Below are positions 35,889 to 51,545 of a DNA stretch of 64,000 nucleotides, piece by piece (the first letter of the stretch is position 1; each line of letters starts with the position of its first letter). Origin of the DNA: Sordaria brevicollis (taxonomy: Eukaryota > Ascomycota > Sordariomycetes > Sordariales > Sordariaceae); assembly GCA_033439795.1 (NCBI GenBank), contig JAUTDP010000007.1, forward strand, positions 558,001-622,000, read 5' to 3'. The notes below the pieces were generated by a model. It was given only the letters and a program-made list of their open reading frames with translations, did no database searches and was not told the DNA's origin. The position numbers and the translations under genes were made by a program.

Positions 35889-37240
35889 GTAAACGATACA
35901 CTGCCAGCGAGGCTTTCGATGTTTGAATATTCATAAACGGCAAGGATACGCGGAAACATTGCCTGGTGCCAGATTACGCACTTGGGCGATCTAATTTACT
36001 TTTCTCGAACCACGACACTGCGCCTGCAGTGCACACAGGTTCATGCCGCCACTTCATTCTTGCCTTGGTTTGGATAAATAGGGGGTCATTTATGTTTTTG
36101 TTATGCTTATGTGTTTGAAGATACCATGGAATTGCACGGGCCAGGAATGATACGGTGCGGTTGAGGGTGAAAGAAACTGGAATGAAGAGCTTCTCGCAAC
36201 GATGTTACGTAGAGAAAAGTCTCGGACGAGTTGAACGAGCCTCTTATTAAGCTGATAGTGTAAGAGTGATGTGTTAGCTTACCTTGCTGTCATCTCAGCA
36301 AAGAAGCAAAAAAATAATCAAGAGATACCACCCATTATATCTGGTCTATTCGCGTGTCTGCATGTGCTTTGCGTGATTACGAAATGGCTTTTGAAATGTG
36401 TTGAATCACAAATGGTTACATGATGTTCCCATTACTACAAGATTCCCAAGTAATAAATTCTTGTACCAGAATAAGTTGCTCGTTGTACCAACTCTAATGA
36501 AACGCAATATCGACAATCCAGGTTCATCGTATCTATACCTGAGCCACTAGGCAGATGGTCAATTTTGCAGACCTGACGAGTAGCCACTTAAATCATTGAT
36601 AATGTCAACTTCGGGAGAAGCTGCGATATTATATTGAAGTTGCGCTCGTCACTTTTTGAAACTGCACCGGCTTTAGATTTAAGAGCGAACTCGTGGACAT
36701 CTGCCATCGTTCTCTCCGCTATCTTTTCTCACGGCGCAGCTGAGTCCATCTCTCGCAAGCTCGTGATATGGAGCCTCAAGAATCACTGTGACTCTTACGA
36801 CCAGGTTATCAAGTTCAGCGTTTTCTTTTCATCTGTCTATTCTCGTGGCTTTACACCAATCAACGACCTTCACACCTAGAGTCCTTTCGACCATTGAATT
36901 CAACTTGCTTTACCTTGCGGCGCTTATCACAAGGACTTTACACTTCATGTCTTTTGTAACAGCACCTTCGAAATATGCCAAACACTCATCACATATCAAA
37001 CAGGAAAAGGTGGAACTGTGTAGATAAAATAGCCCAAATCGTTCTCGTAATATCGGATTTCTCGCGCAAGATTGCCAGGGCCATACTTTTCCCCGTTACA
37101 TTGACAGATATGACGGAATCTGTTTCCACAGGGTCTCTCATCAAAACTATCAGTTCGATCCTTCATATCTTTCGCCTCCGAGCGTTCATGACAATACCAC
37201 CGTGTTGTGGTATGACCCCTCAAGCTCCAGCCGCAGAACC
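35889..37240. other. Convergent intergenic region, no gene seen
   Basis: About 1.35 kb between two convergent genes. It contains AT-rich 3' UTR-like sequence near both ends. Short frames at 36634-37027 have no recognisable domain. Confidence 0.45.
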
Positions 37241-38548
37241 TCACGTATCAAACCTCGACTTCCTCTTCACCCCAGCCGTGCTTCCACCAGCACCAGCACC
37301 AGCAGCAGCACCAGCACCAGCACCCGGCGTCCCAGTCCCCGATCTCGTCCCCGTCCCGGTCCCGCCGCTCATCCCCCCAGGATACGCCACACTCCCCAAC
37401 GGCGTCGCCGACCCGTTCCTACTTGTCATCGTAGATCCACCACTAACAAACTCCACCCTCTCCCCTTTTTTCCTCTCATTCTCCTTTTGCATCCTTTCTT
37501 GCGTCTTACGCAAATTCTCTCTGTACGCCCACCCAGGTAAAGAGGATGGATCCCATACTTGCGGAGATAAAGTGGTGGCGTATTGTTCCCATCCTGCCGG
37601 TGGCGGCTTTACCTCCCCCTTCCCTCCCCCTTCCTTTACCGAGTTGGTTGGGGCAGAAGAAGGAGAGTCAGAAGAGTCATTGTCAAACCAAATCTCCGTT
37701 TCGACGCCGACGAAGCGGCACAGTTTATCCATTAGTCCTGGGTTTCTCGTCGCAGCGCTGGCGGCGATGCGGGAGTTGAAGTGTTGTCCTTTCGTGCGTT
37801 TGAGTTCCAAAAACTTGTCGAATTTGTTGGTCAAGGCCGCGAGGCGCTCGACTGAGTCAATATCGGATGGGGAGAGAGTAGGGGAGGGGGGGATGTCCAT
37901 GTTTGGGATGGCGGGGAGGGTTAGGTCCCGGAGTAAGGTGCGGGTTGTGGTGTAGGGCGATTTGGGCGGTTCGAGTTGTGTGGATGAAGAGGTGGAAGGT
38001 AAGCCCGTGGTGGTGGTGGATGGGTCACCCAGGAAGGACATGTCGACGTCGGCGTCGGAGTCGGGGTCGGGAAGGGTGTTGAGGCCGGTGGTGGGAGGGG
38101 GCATGGATGGTCCTAGGGCGGGACCGAGGACGGGGCCTAGGGGTTCTGATGGTGATAATGATGGCCCAGGTGCTGGCTGTGGCTGTTGTTGTTGTGGCAG
38201 TTCTGAGGAGAGAGCTGGTGGCTGTGGTTGTAATGCTGATGGTAGTGGGAGTGTGGTTTCATTTTGTCCATTCGGTGATTCTGTTAATGGGTCAGCGACT
38301 TGTGGCAGGACGTCTCAATTGAAGGGCTCATAGCGTGAGAACTTGAGTTGAAAGTGAGAGCGTACCGGCATCGTTTTGTGATGGAAGTGAGAATGTTTTA
38401 TTCTTGGTGTCTTGTGTCTACGAAATCCTGTCAGCATGTGATCATCACTTAATTGAACGGTGCAAGATATCCATGTTCTTACCACACTCGGGGTGTCGAC
38501 CTGGACATCCTCATCCTCGTCACTGCTGTCGTATGCTACGAGCCCCAT
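37241..38548 (-). CDS. HCNGP/SAP30BP-family nuclear protein, three exons
   Basis: Exons (minus): 38548-38483, 38417-38366 and 38280-37241, giving 385 residues. The first exon encodes MGLVAYDSSDEDEDV, the acidic start typical of the HCNGP family. Then come a Pro/Gln-rich linker, a conserved core (about 190-300: DKFLELKRTKGQHFNSRIAA and a GLMDKL segment, then WDPSSLPG), a Gly/Ala/Thr low-complexity tail and a C-terminal KRKSRFD. Without the two small 5' exons the acidic start would be missed. Known role: human SAP30BP is a nuclear transcription/splicing cofactor; the fungal role is inferred. The C-terminal Gly-Ala repeat comes from a CCAGCA-like microsatellite (about 37285-37325). Divergent from pre4. 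Confidence 0.8.
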
Positions 38549-39154
38549 GGTTGCGTGTTTGATTCGATTGTTATGATTTTATGGAGCTAAGGGTACAGCT
38601 CAACTGATGTAAACGAACTTGAGTCTCACAAGGACGCCGTTGTCGATGAATACCTGGTCCAGGTTGAGTTCAAGATGAAGGGTGTCACGTGCTCAAAGGC
38701 CAAGCCTGGAACCAAAACATCGAAAACGCTCGGACCTTCTTCTTAAGCTATGGCTCCACTATTTACAGTGGACTGCTTTGAACGGTGACGCCAAGCCAAG
38801 CCCAACAGTGGACTGCGGGAGTGGAAGGCAGCACCTGGACGCGAAGCTGCAGGGCAGCAGGGGATGGAGCTCACTGGCGCGGGCAGCCTGCCACTGCCAG
38901 CTCCTCCAGCCGTAACGTCAAGTGTCAGCGACCAGGCGGAAGCTCCCCACGTCAACACCATCATCCCAAACCGCCAAACGAACCACTATCGCTATCCTGC
39001 CATATTCAACAACCGAACCTCGACGAATCCATTTTCAGCGATCACGAAACATTCTCGAATAGCGACCGAGTTCTTCTTTCCGCCGAAGCCTTTTGCTGTT
39101 TACGAAACGATACCCCGCATTTAGCATCATCTTCGATTTCCCAACCACATAACC
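38549..39154. promoter_or_regulatory. Divergent promoter between the HCNGP-like gene and pre4
   Basis: 606 bp separate two start codons facing away from each other, so this region should drive both genes. I could not identify a specific element with confidence. Confidence 0.5.
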
Positions 39155-40119
39155 ATGGATCACCGCCCGCAAGCTTGGGGTCGTGTACGTCTTCCCAGCT
39201 GTCGCAACATGACCAACTTTACATACATTTGTCAAGCTTGAATGAGAATGGAACCAGAATGCTGACTTGCGATGATAACAGCCCAGAGATGATGTCTACG
39301 GCGCCTACGACCACTCCTATTTCCAGAACACCGGCCCTCGCCAGGCGACACAAGCTCCCATAGTGACGGGTACCTCCGTCATTGCGATCAAGTACAAGGA
39401 CGGTGTAGTCATGGCCGCGGATAACCTTGGTATGTCCCATATTATCACTCGACACCACAACATAACAACACCATACTAACCCATACTCTCCTCTCCAAAC
39501 AGCCTCCTACGGCTCCCTAGCCCGCTTCCCCGACGTCAAGCGTCTCCGCGTCTTCCTCGACTCCTCCGTCATCGGCTTCTCAGGCGATGTCTCCGACATG
39601 CAATTCCTCGACCGCCACCTTACCGAGCTCTCGATCGACGAAGCCTACGAGGACCCCTCATCGGACAACAAGGGCCACCTTAACGCCGCCAACCTGCACA
39701 AGTACCTGCAGAAGTTCCTCTACAAGCGGCGCAACGACTTTGATCCTCTGTGGAACCAGCTCCTGATCGCCGGTTTCGACGGCGACGCCAAGCCCTACCT
39801 CGCCAGCGTCGACCTGCGCGGCACCTCTTTCACTTCCCCCTCGTTGGCGACGGGTTTCGGTAGCGCTTTGGCGCAGCCCATCATGCGCCGGTACGCGGCG
39901 ACGGAGGAGGATGCGGCTAAGCTTACCCGCGAGCAGGCTGTGGAGGTGGTGAAGGAGTGCATGAAGGTGCTGTACTACCGCGACGCGAGGAGCTTGGATC
40001 GGTACAGCATTGCGGTGGTGACGAAGGAGGGCGTGGAGCTCAAGGAGGATGAACAGCTGGAGAAGCAGAGCTGGGCTTTTGCTGAGCGGATTAAGGGGTA
40101 TGGTACTCAGACTGTTTAA
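39155..40119 (+). CDS. pre4: 20S proteasome subunit beta-7 (Pre4/PSMB4)
   Basis: Exons: 39155-39184, 39282-39429 and 39503-40119, giving 264 residues. The first exon is only ten codons (MDHRPQAWGR), spliced GTACGT...AACAG; the second intron is GTATGT...ACAG. The beta fold starts at TGTSVIAIKY (about residue 41), followed by GVVMAAD, SYGSLARF, FLYKRRNDFDPLWN, the SLATGFG segment and CMKVLYYRDARS, all diagnostic of the Pre4/PSMB4 subunit. The family is processed at its N-terminus but is not a catalytic beta subunit. Role: structural beta-ring subunit of the 20S core in nucleus and cytosol. Divergent from the HCNGP-like gene and convergent with gfa. Confidence 0.93.
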
Positions 40120-43713
<3,594 letters not shown>

Positions 43714-46700
43714 GTTGACTGATTAACCAACGAACGACGGTACCGAATATAGAATTAGAGCTTGTTGTAGTAGTAGTTTGTGGTCGTAGTTCGGGTAGTG
43801 GTCGCTACTCTTCGTCTTGCGGTGAGACGGTGTACGGCGAACGGAGTGGTACGGGCGCGGGGACCTGGATTCGTCGGGGGGTATCAAGTATTAAAAAGAA
43901 ACGGACAGAAGGCGAAGCGAACGTGAGGAACGTCGGGGAGAGGTCGGGGGTGTCGTGAAGGAGAAGAGATGAATGGACAGATAAAACAAGAGAGAGCAGG
44001 CCAGAAGGAAGAGGGTTCAACGACACTCGATGGCCACGGGGAAACTTGGTCTTTATGGTCGAAACAGGCGGGGAGGTAGGTTCTCGTCACTTGTTCTTGG
44101 CTCTCTTTGGTTCTGTCTCTTCGGTCCTCTTTTGGTAGAGGTATCCGTCTGGAGACTGGCTGTGTTCAGGTCGGCCCCCCGTTGCCCCGTCCACCTCCAC
44201 GGGCGGATTCAGGCCATGTTCCCTCCATTGGTTCTTCCACTTGGTGGACAACAACTTGGGGCACTGGCCAGCTCGCTGACGGGAAGGGACGGACGGCACC
44301 AATGGCATCGATGGGTTCGCTGGTGAGACTGCTGCAGGTGCAGCTTCCCAGGTGGGGCACAGGTGCACTATCGCCAAGGACAGGGGTCTTGCCCACCTGC
44401 TCGCTTCTCCTTGGCCGGCCAAACGACAAGAAAGGCAGCCAAGCTTTGTGTCCACCGCCCGAACGGTCTCTGCGGCCATCCAGACTCTGCCAAAATCGTC
44501 CCATGCTCGTGAATTTTTCTTTGTCCATCATTGCCTTTGTCTCCAGTACAGGGAAAGCTCCGCCCCATTGTCAACACGGAGAGCGAGAATTCGGAGATTG
44601 TATGGGAATTTGAATGTCGTGGTGACTGGCGATGCTACAGTTCAGTGTCTTGATATGGCGGGGAACATGGTCGTTTCCAGGGCAGGAATGTGTTTGCGAT
44701 GGAGGGGTTCATTGGTTTGATATTACCATATTGAATTTCTATAGGTACCTTGACGGACAGACCACACATCACCCACCAACAGTTCATCTGATGCCATCTG
44801 GAATCTTCTTGATACACTCCAGTCGCAGGTCATGAAAGAGACCATCTACTCTACTATCATTTCCCCAGAATGAATTGCTTCTTCTATCCAGTCGAGTGTC
44901 TCGCACAACTTTTTCTTCGCTAGCCTCCTTAGCTCTTACATGTATAGGACTCAGCTGAACTGAACTTGAAGTAGCTCTAGCTTCTATGTACATGTACCCC
45001 ACCACGATATGTGTAGAAGGCCAGACCGCATCTCAGGAACTTTCTTTGCACGATATCTTGTTCTGCTTGTGTGTTTCACCCAAACTCGAGATCGTCAAAC
45101 CGGTCACCACTTCTGAGCCGTTGATGGACGCCATATTCGTTAACAATAAACAGTTCGAATGCAGGCCTTTCCAACTTTGTTATTGATGGGCAATTTTGGA
45201 CGGGCAAGACGAGGCACGGGGGTCCCTTTATTGGTGGGGTCGTCATGGTTGCCCACGCAAACCAACCTTCATGCACTGCACGCACTTGCGCTCGGCAGAC
45301 AGTCGACAGCTTCAAGATACAACTCAACTCTCCACAACATCCACGACTCGGTCAGCCCAGGCTCCGAATGATGATAAAAAGTTTCCTCCAGTTGGACCGT
45401 GGCATGCTTCGTCTGCAAGCCTTCGATATCTCTACACTACCTCCTCACCGCCTTGCCGGGTCCCCTCACCTTTCGATAAGTGTGAGCACGTAATTCCAAA
45501 TTCCCGTGCTCATGCTGTGTCGATGTTTTCAGGGGTTTCACGGCAATGGCGGTGGAGAGCCTCGTTCGTAACAGTGGGCCGAAGCAGGGGGGCGGCCACC
45601 CGTTCAAAGCCCTTCCGCGACGTCACTGTCTGCTTGCCCTTTTCGCGTACCTATGACGCGCGCCATCCTACATACAATTCTGCCATTCTTCGAGCCCGGG
45701 CGATCGACCGTGGTGGCATCCTTTCCGAAATGTGCGGGATATCAGATAAACGTACGGGGTACGGGGGGGCGCCATCACGCGGTTAGTGTCGATCAACCCC
45801 TGACCTACTCAGCCTCCCGAACCCGGGACGGAGCATAACAACGACAACGACAACAACAAACAACAAACCTTTAACCTCAAGGCATAAACTACCGGACCCT
45901 TGGTTGTTCGGCCCTTTCTTTCGTCCTGGGCGCCCTCCCAAGATTTAAACACGAGGAGGATACGGCTTGCCGCCGGGGTGTTAGCCGGATTTCCAAGCAA
46001 CAAAAGTGGAAGTTCATCTTCATCCACGGAGCCCACTTTTTGCGGCTGTGACACACACCCCTTTCCACCGGCGCAACGAGGACCATCCAGGGCCGCTAAC
46101 AAAAAGTGGAAAACGAGCACCACCAATTCGGCCGCCGGCCGGGAAAGAATGCGCTATTCTTAGTAACACATGATTATCTTTTTGCTTTCTCTTCTCTCTG
46201 CTCTCCCAGAATGCCGGGTCGGGGTCGTTCAGAAAATGCTGGGCACAACGAAAAGGCTTCCCAAAGAGAAAAAAAAAACACGATGTCACAAGGGACTGAC
46301 TCTCTCACAAGTCACAAGGGTTGATGGATACCTCGATGTTCCGACCAAACTTTTCCATAACTCAAAGAAAAGGGAATACGAGCACCAGTCCGCGGCTCAT
46401 TTTACTCTTTTCGATCTTTGATCTGCCTATGTATCCTCCGCTTCGGCTTACCTTGCTTGCCCTTTGGTGCAATTTCAGAATACGGTTTGCGTCTTGTCTA
46501 AAGACGGCAAGCTTCTCACTCCATATCACGCACATGGCAGCCTGGCTGGCATGGCAAAAGCAACACTAATGACATCTAGCACTGAGGTTGGTGATGGCTA
46601 GCGTCATCACTATCGTTCACAAGTCACGACTCAGGGCGTAGATGATACCATTTTTGACATTCCAACCTCGCGATTCCCCCCATTCACGGAATAGCCGCTT

Positions 46701-47859
46701 TATAGTCAACACCACCAAAGAATCTGCCATGTTACCTCGTATCGTGTAGATCCGCGCCCTTTCGGCGGCGGCCGCCCAGGAACAGGCCCAGGAACGAAAA
46801 AGCTACTATTAACGGGGTGAGATGGATGATACCCTACGTTTACACTACCCATCCCAGCCACTGAGCCGCATAGCACTATCTGTTCCATCACATCGCAAAA
46901 AGGCAAAGTGCACGTTGCCCGCGTTGCCAGCTTGCAAGCTGAATGCTGCTTCTTCGATTTCTTTTACGTGTGTATAGTGTTAGATACCTAGTCACCGAAG
47001 AAGTTTCAGGTAGGAATGGTCCCATGTCTCGGGTCGATCCATCTACGCAAGCACCGACAAGGCAACCTCTGAAACCAAACATGGAACCTACGAAGAAGTA
47101 GCACAAAACCCCCTGGAAGTCAAAAAGTTACGACTAGCCGGAACAAGATGCCGGAGTTCAACAGTTCGGCTTTTTGCTAACTTTCTCTACCCGAGATATC
47201 GACGTGAGTATCAGCCTCGTTGCCTTACCAGACCAGCAAGCGGGCCGACAAGACAATCAACACAACACGAAGCTAGATGGTAGGAGGATGGGCGGAATTC
47301 CCACAAACCGGAATAATTTTCCCTTCCTTTCCATATTAGCAAAGCAACACAAAAGCAGCACAGCACAAAACAAAACACCCAAGCCAAACCCTGCCGTCGA
47401 CCAACAGTCGGAAAGCCGCATGGCGGTGGTGGAAAAACGTGTTCGGCGTGTTACTTGATGAATGCTGTGGAATGGGAAGTAACGATGGCTCGGGTGGTCA
47501 GTCAGCCCATCGGTTTTTGTGCTGTGTTGCTCATTGATACTTCCTGTTGGTGTCTGGGCGGTCACGAAGGAACAGAACGGCTATACAGGCGTCGAGAGCA
47601 TGCCAGACTTAATCATCCGAAAATCAAGGTAGAGAACCATGCCATAAGCCATCATATAGTCATTTTGTGCCCTGCAAATGGGCCTCGCGGTACTTCGCTC
47701 GTGTAAATATTACAGCTGGAATAGCGTATCATCTTCCTTCCCTTGCATCTAGGAAGGGCGCATGTCTTCTATGTCTGCGTCTAAGAGGGGTTTCACTGTT
47801 GCTTCTCAACCGCCACCATTTCCTTCTTCCTCAATACCAATCTCCGGCTATCAGGCTTT
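43714..47859. other. 4.1 kb region upstream of gfa, no supportable gene
   Basis: It covers the gfa promoter/5' UTR (minus strand, left part) and the rpt4 3' flank. Many short frames of ordinary composition occur on both strands, none with a recognisable domain or consistent splice chain. CAA-rich sequence lies at about 45836-45868 and a short A run at about 46271. The length is unusual between two housekeeping genes and could hide a non-coding RNA or long leader. Confidence 0.4.
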
Positions 47860-49259
47860 CTATAGCTTCTGGTATTCGAGCTTGCCCTCAAGCTTCTTAG
47901 CCTCGGCAACCTTGCGCACCGCCTTGTTGAAGTCGTCTTGGTTAATCGCATCACGGTAATCCTTGATCGCAAACAAACCACTGTGTGAAACAAGAACGTT
48001 AGCATGTTACACCAAGGTCAGTGTCCCATGATAGTAGGATATTGGCAACTTACGCTTCAGTAACAACGTTGCGCAAATCAGCACCGTTCAAGCCATCACT
48101 CATCTTCACGACACTCTCATAGTCGATATCGCCCTCAATAACCACACCCGAGGCGTGGATCTTTAGGATCTCCAGGCGACCCACCTCGTTCGGCAGAGGG
48201 ATCTCAATCTTGCGATCTAGACGACCGGCACGCAACAAAGCAGGATCGAGGGTGTCGGGACGGTTCGTCGCCATAATGATCTTGGTCTTGCCGAGGTAGT
48301 CGAAACCGTCGAGCTGGTTGAGAAGCTCCATAAGTGTACGCTGGATTTCTCTGTCGGCAGAGGTACCCTCGCTGAAACGCCTGCCACCGATGGCGTCGAT
48401 TTCGTCCATGAAGATGATGCAGGGCTCGTGTTCCTTGGCGTAGCCGAACATTTCGCGGATGAGTCGGGCGGATTCACCAATGTACTTGTCGACGATAGCG
48501 GAGGAGACGACTAAACAAGTGCAGTGTTAGTAACCTATTGTATCCAGCATTGTTGCTACTGCAACTGCAGGCTAAAGGCGCGGTGAGCTTACCCTTCAAG
48601 AAGTTGGTCTCCAAACTGCTCGCGACAGCCCTGGCTAGTAGCGTCTTGCCGGTACCTGGGGGGCCGTAGAGCAAGACACCCTTTGGAGGCTTGATGCCGA
48701 CTCGCAAGAACAGCTCTGGGTTCTTGAGTGGGAGTTCGATAACCTCTCTAAGCTCGCGAATCTGATCGTTGAGACCACCGATACCCGCAAAGCTGACTTG
48801 TCCGGGATCCTCGAGGGACATGTTGTAAACTAGCGGGTCGACCTCGCGGGGAAGCATGCGCATAATCGTGAGTGTCGTCATATCGAGGGCTACACGGGTT
48901 CCTTGCTTGAGCTTCGCCTTGTCGACCTTTGATCGGCAACCAACAACATATCTCGGGCCAGAGGAGGCCTTGACTATGACTGTTGCGTGGTGTGGGTTAG
49001 TGGTTATTCTCAGATAGTGGATACATAGAAGAAGGGTGGTGCAGGACGTACACCTCTCATCGTCCAGTTGCTTGAGGACCTCGCCGATGATCTGGCCGAC
49101 ACTTTGCAACGCCTTGATGTTCTCCTCTGTTTGGTCGTACTCCTTCTGTAGCCCCTTGAGCTCCAGACGCAGGTTCTTTAGCTTCGCTTCCCATTCTCGC
49201 GACTCGATTAGCTTGGCCTTGAATGAGGCCAAGGCATGTTGGCGCTCCTGATCCGCCAT
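47860..49259 (-). CDS. rpt4: 26S proteasome regulatory ATPase Rpt4 (subunit 10B/PSMC6)
   Basis: Exons (minus): 49259-49052, 48979-48593, 48510-48054 and 47980-47860, giving 390 residues; all joins keep frame and restore conserved text (DER-FIVKA, NFLK-VVSS, VVTEA-GLF). The N-terminal coiled coil (about 1-70) is followed by the OB domain, then the AAA+ module: Walker A GPPGTGKT, pore loop/KYIGES, Walker [12 protein letters not shown], and second-region-of-homology segment [23 protein letters not shown]. The C-terminus ends EYQKL, not Hb[19 protein letters not shown] is typical of Rpt4 within the Rpt family. Role: one of six base ATPases that unfold substrates and open the 20S gate. Divergent from the metallo-beta-lactamase gene. 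Confidence 0.94.
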
Positions 49260-50319
49260 TCTTGTGTCGATAATGCGACGGCTGGCGGGTTGTCTAGCTG
49301 GAGGAAAGGTGACGTCAGGCTGTCTTGCGAAGCGATGAGTTGTTTCGAACGATTATCGAGGCTGTAAATATCGATGGATTCGCAGGCCAAAGGACTCGGA
49401 TGTGGATCGTAGAGGGTATGATGTTTGATGGATGAAGTGGTTCCAGATTCGTTGGGTTGTGTTGTTGATGCAACTGAACAGTCGGCAGGCGGGCGGGCAA
49501 TGGGCTGGCGTTGACGCACGGACAGAGGAGGTACGTATTGATGGAGCTTACCTCAAGCTTTCGTTGCCTTGGGCGGGTGGGTCCATTCTTGCATTGTCAC
49601 ATTCCGCCCCAGCTGAGGTCGAAGTCGTGAATGCAATTGGTCCAAGCGCTCCTGAGGTTGAAGCTCGCGGGGTTCTCATTTCTTATCGGTTATCAGCTTA
49701 TCTTATCTACCGTCTCGCGACGACAACTCTACAACACAGGACCCAAACGTACTTTCCTCATGTCATGATCGCTGCTGCCAAAAGACTTCGAATTCTTGTC
49801 ACGATTTTGAAAAATTTGGAAATTGAGGACCCGGAGTCTCGTTCAATTTAACACCGCTTCTCAATTCCTTTCCCACGCAATATTCTCTTCCTGGATCTTC
49901 GTTGGACCTTATCCATGGGCATCTGGCTTCATCGCGGCCCAGCATGTTCGACGATTGAGTTCCTGACCGGCCAGTGAGCCGGTGTACGGTTGACATCGCG
50001 TTCCTCTTTTCCCTCTTACAATTTCTGCCATCCGACGTCTGAACCTTGAGCCTCCGTCCGATATTGTTCTTGGCGATGTTTTTCTGCGGAGAACATGGTC
50101 ACTGCGGCGCCGTTCCTCATGATGCCCACATTACGCACTGATGAGGGATCGGTGTCTACGCCAACCGCCATAGGCAAGACAACAGTGCAGCTCTCTGCTG
50201 ACCGCAAAACCCAGAGCCTTGATGTCTAGTCAACTCTGAAACATCCTACGAGAGACTCGTGCGTTCCTGGACAGACTTCAACAACATCGAAATACCTATC
50301 AGCGGCTCCTGAGATCAAG
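49260..50319. promoter_or_regulatory. Divergent promoter region of rpt4 and the metallo-beta-lactamase-fold gene
   Basis: About 1.06 kb between two start codons facing away from each other. Apart from the CRE-type site near rpt4 I see no clear element. Short frames here have no recognisable domain. Confidence 0.4.
49310..49317. promoter_or_regulatory. Consensus CRE/ATF palindrome TGACGTCA upstream of rpt4
   Basis: A perfect 8-bp TGACGTCA lies 50 bp upstream of the rpt4 ATG. This is the consensus site of fungal bZIP factors of the ATF/CREB class. An 8-mer can occur by chance, so function is inference from position. Confidence 0.4.
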
Positions 50320-51180
50320 ATGCCTTCGCCCAAAGCCTCCTTTGCTTACCCTCTCAGCATAACCAACATTGGTACAGCTACCGCCTTGATCCATCTTGGT
50401 GAGCCAAACAGCCCAAGCCGAATCAACATCATCACAGACCCCGTGTTCAGTCCTGGGGGTACCATAATCGAGTATCGTGGTATTGTCATCAACAAGTCTG
50501 ATTCTCCAGCCCTTGCTCTCGACCAACTCCCTCCCATTGATGCTGTTCTCCTCAGCCATGAAGACCATCCCGACAACCTAGATGAACTCGGCCGTCGCCT
50601 TCTCGATGGTCGGAAAGTGTTTACCACCATGGACGGCGCTTCTCAACTCGCTCCGCGGCCAGGAGTACGAGGCCTCAAGAACTGGGAAACCGTGGGACTT
50701 GATCTCGGAGGTGAAGGCCCGGCGCGGAAACTAGAAGTGACCGCCACCCCGTGCAAGCACTTACCTGGCGGTGAGGTGGTCGGTTTCATCATCAGCTCTC
50801 CGGACGGTGCATTTGGAACACACCGTGACGGTCGTCCAAATGCAATCTATTTTTCCGGAGACACGATACATCTTGAAGAGTTGGGTAAGATGAAGGGAAA
50901 GTATCATATCGCCGTCGCAATGCTCAACATTGGAAAGGCTACGGTATCTTTGCCCGGCGGGGGTGCTGATGGGGGAGGGTCGCTTCAGATCACCATGGGT
51001 GGCGAGCAGGCAGCACAGTTGGCCAAGGACATCGGGGCCGATGTTATTGTGCCATTGCACTTTGAGTCATGGAGTCACTTTAGAGAATCTGCGGGTGATC
51101 TGGCGAATGACTTCGTGAAGGCAGGAGTCGAGGATAAAGTGCTTTGGCTGAAGCGGGGCGTGGAGTCCAGGATTGCTTGA
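50320..51180 (+). CDS. UlaG-like metallo-beta-lactamase-fold hydrolase
   Basis: Intronless, 286 residues. It follows the MBL fold: N-terminal beta strands, TDPVFSP at 40-46, the metal motif LLSHEDHPDNLDE at 78-90 (His80, His83, Asp85), a further His147 (CKHLPG), Asp181 in FSGDTIH, and His247 in VPLHFESW. These match the usual ligand set except that the classical HxHxDH is written HEDHPDN, with Asp82 where the second His of HxH would be. No signal peptide. Related to UlaG-like proteins (L-ascorbate-6-phosphate lactonase class); the substrate cannot be told. ATG 50320 has a good context (CAAGATGC). Divergent from rpt4. Confidence 0.8.
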   Translation: MPSPKASFAYPLSITNIGTATALIHLGEPNSPSRINIITDPVFSPGGTIIEYRGIVINKSDSPALALDQLPPIDAVLLSHEDHPDNLDELGRRLLDGRKVFTTMDGASQLAPRPGVRGLKNWETVGLDLGGEGPARKLEVTATPCKHLPGGEVVGFIISSPDGAFGTHRDGRPNAIYFSGDTIHLEELGKMKGKYHIAVAMLNIGKATVSLPGGGADGGGSLQITMGGEQAAQLAKDIGADVIVPLHFESWSHFRESAGDLANDFVKAGVEDKVLWLKRGVESRIA

Positions 51181-51545
51181 AAATCCCACGAGCACGAAAA
51201 CGTACAGGTAAATTCATCCCTCAGGGCAAGACGCGTTCTGCTGTCATGCTGAGAGCTAACAAAGAAATCCACGCAGCGGTTAGAAACAGACAATGGATAA
51301 TCCAAACAGGCCGTAACACCGCGACACCATTATAACTCACCACACACAAGAAAGTGTTCCCGTTCTTCGTGACCTCGTGTCCTGCGTGCGCTGCCAAACG
51401 AAATGTGGCCTTGGTCACATCCAAACACAGCAACCAACAATCCATCCCAAAACGCCTTGTCATAAACTCTCATCATGGCCGGAATCTGCTCACCACTTAT
51501 ACTCATGTGGGGCATTTGAAGCGTCTTCGTTCAGTCCTTATGGAC
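51181..51545. other. Convergent 3' region
   Basis: 365 bp between the stops of the metallo-beta-lactamase-fold gene and the hydrolase-vWA gene. Nothing else seen. Confidence 0.5.
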
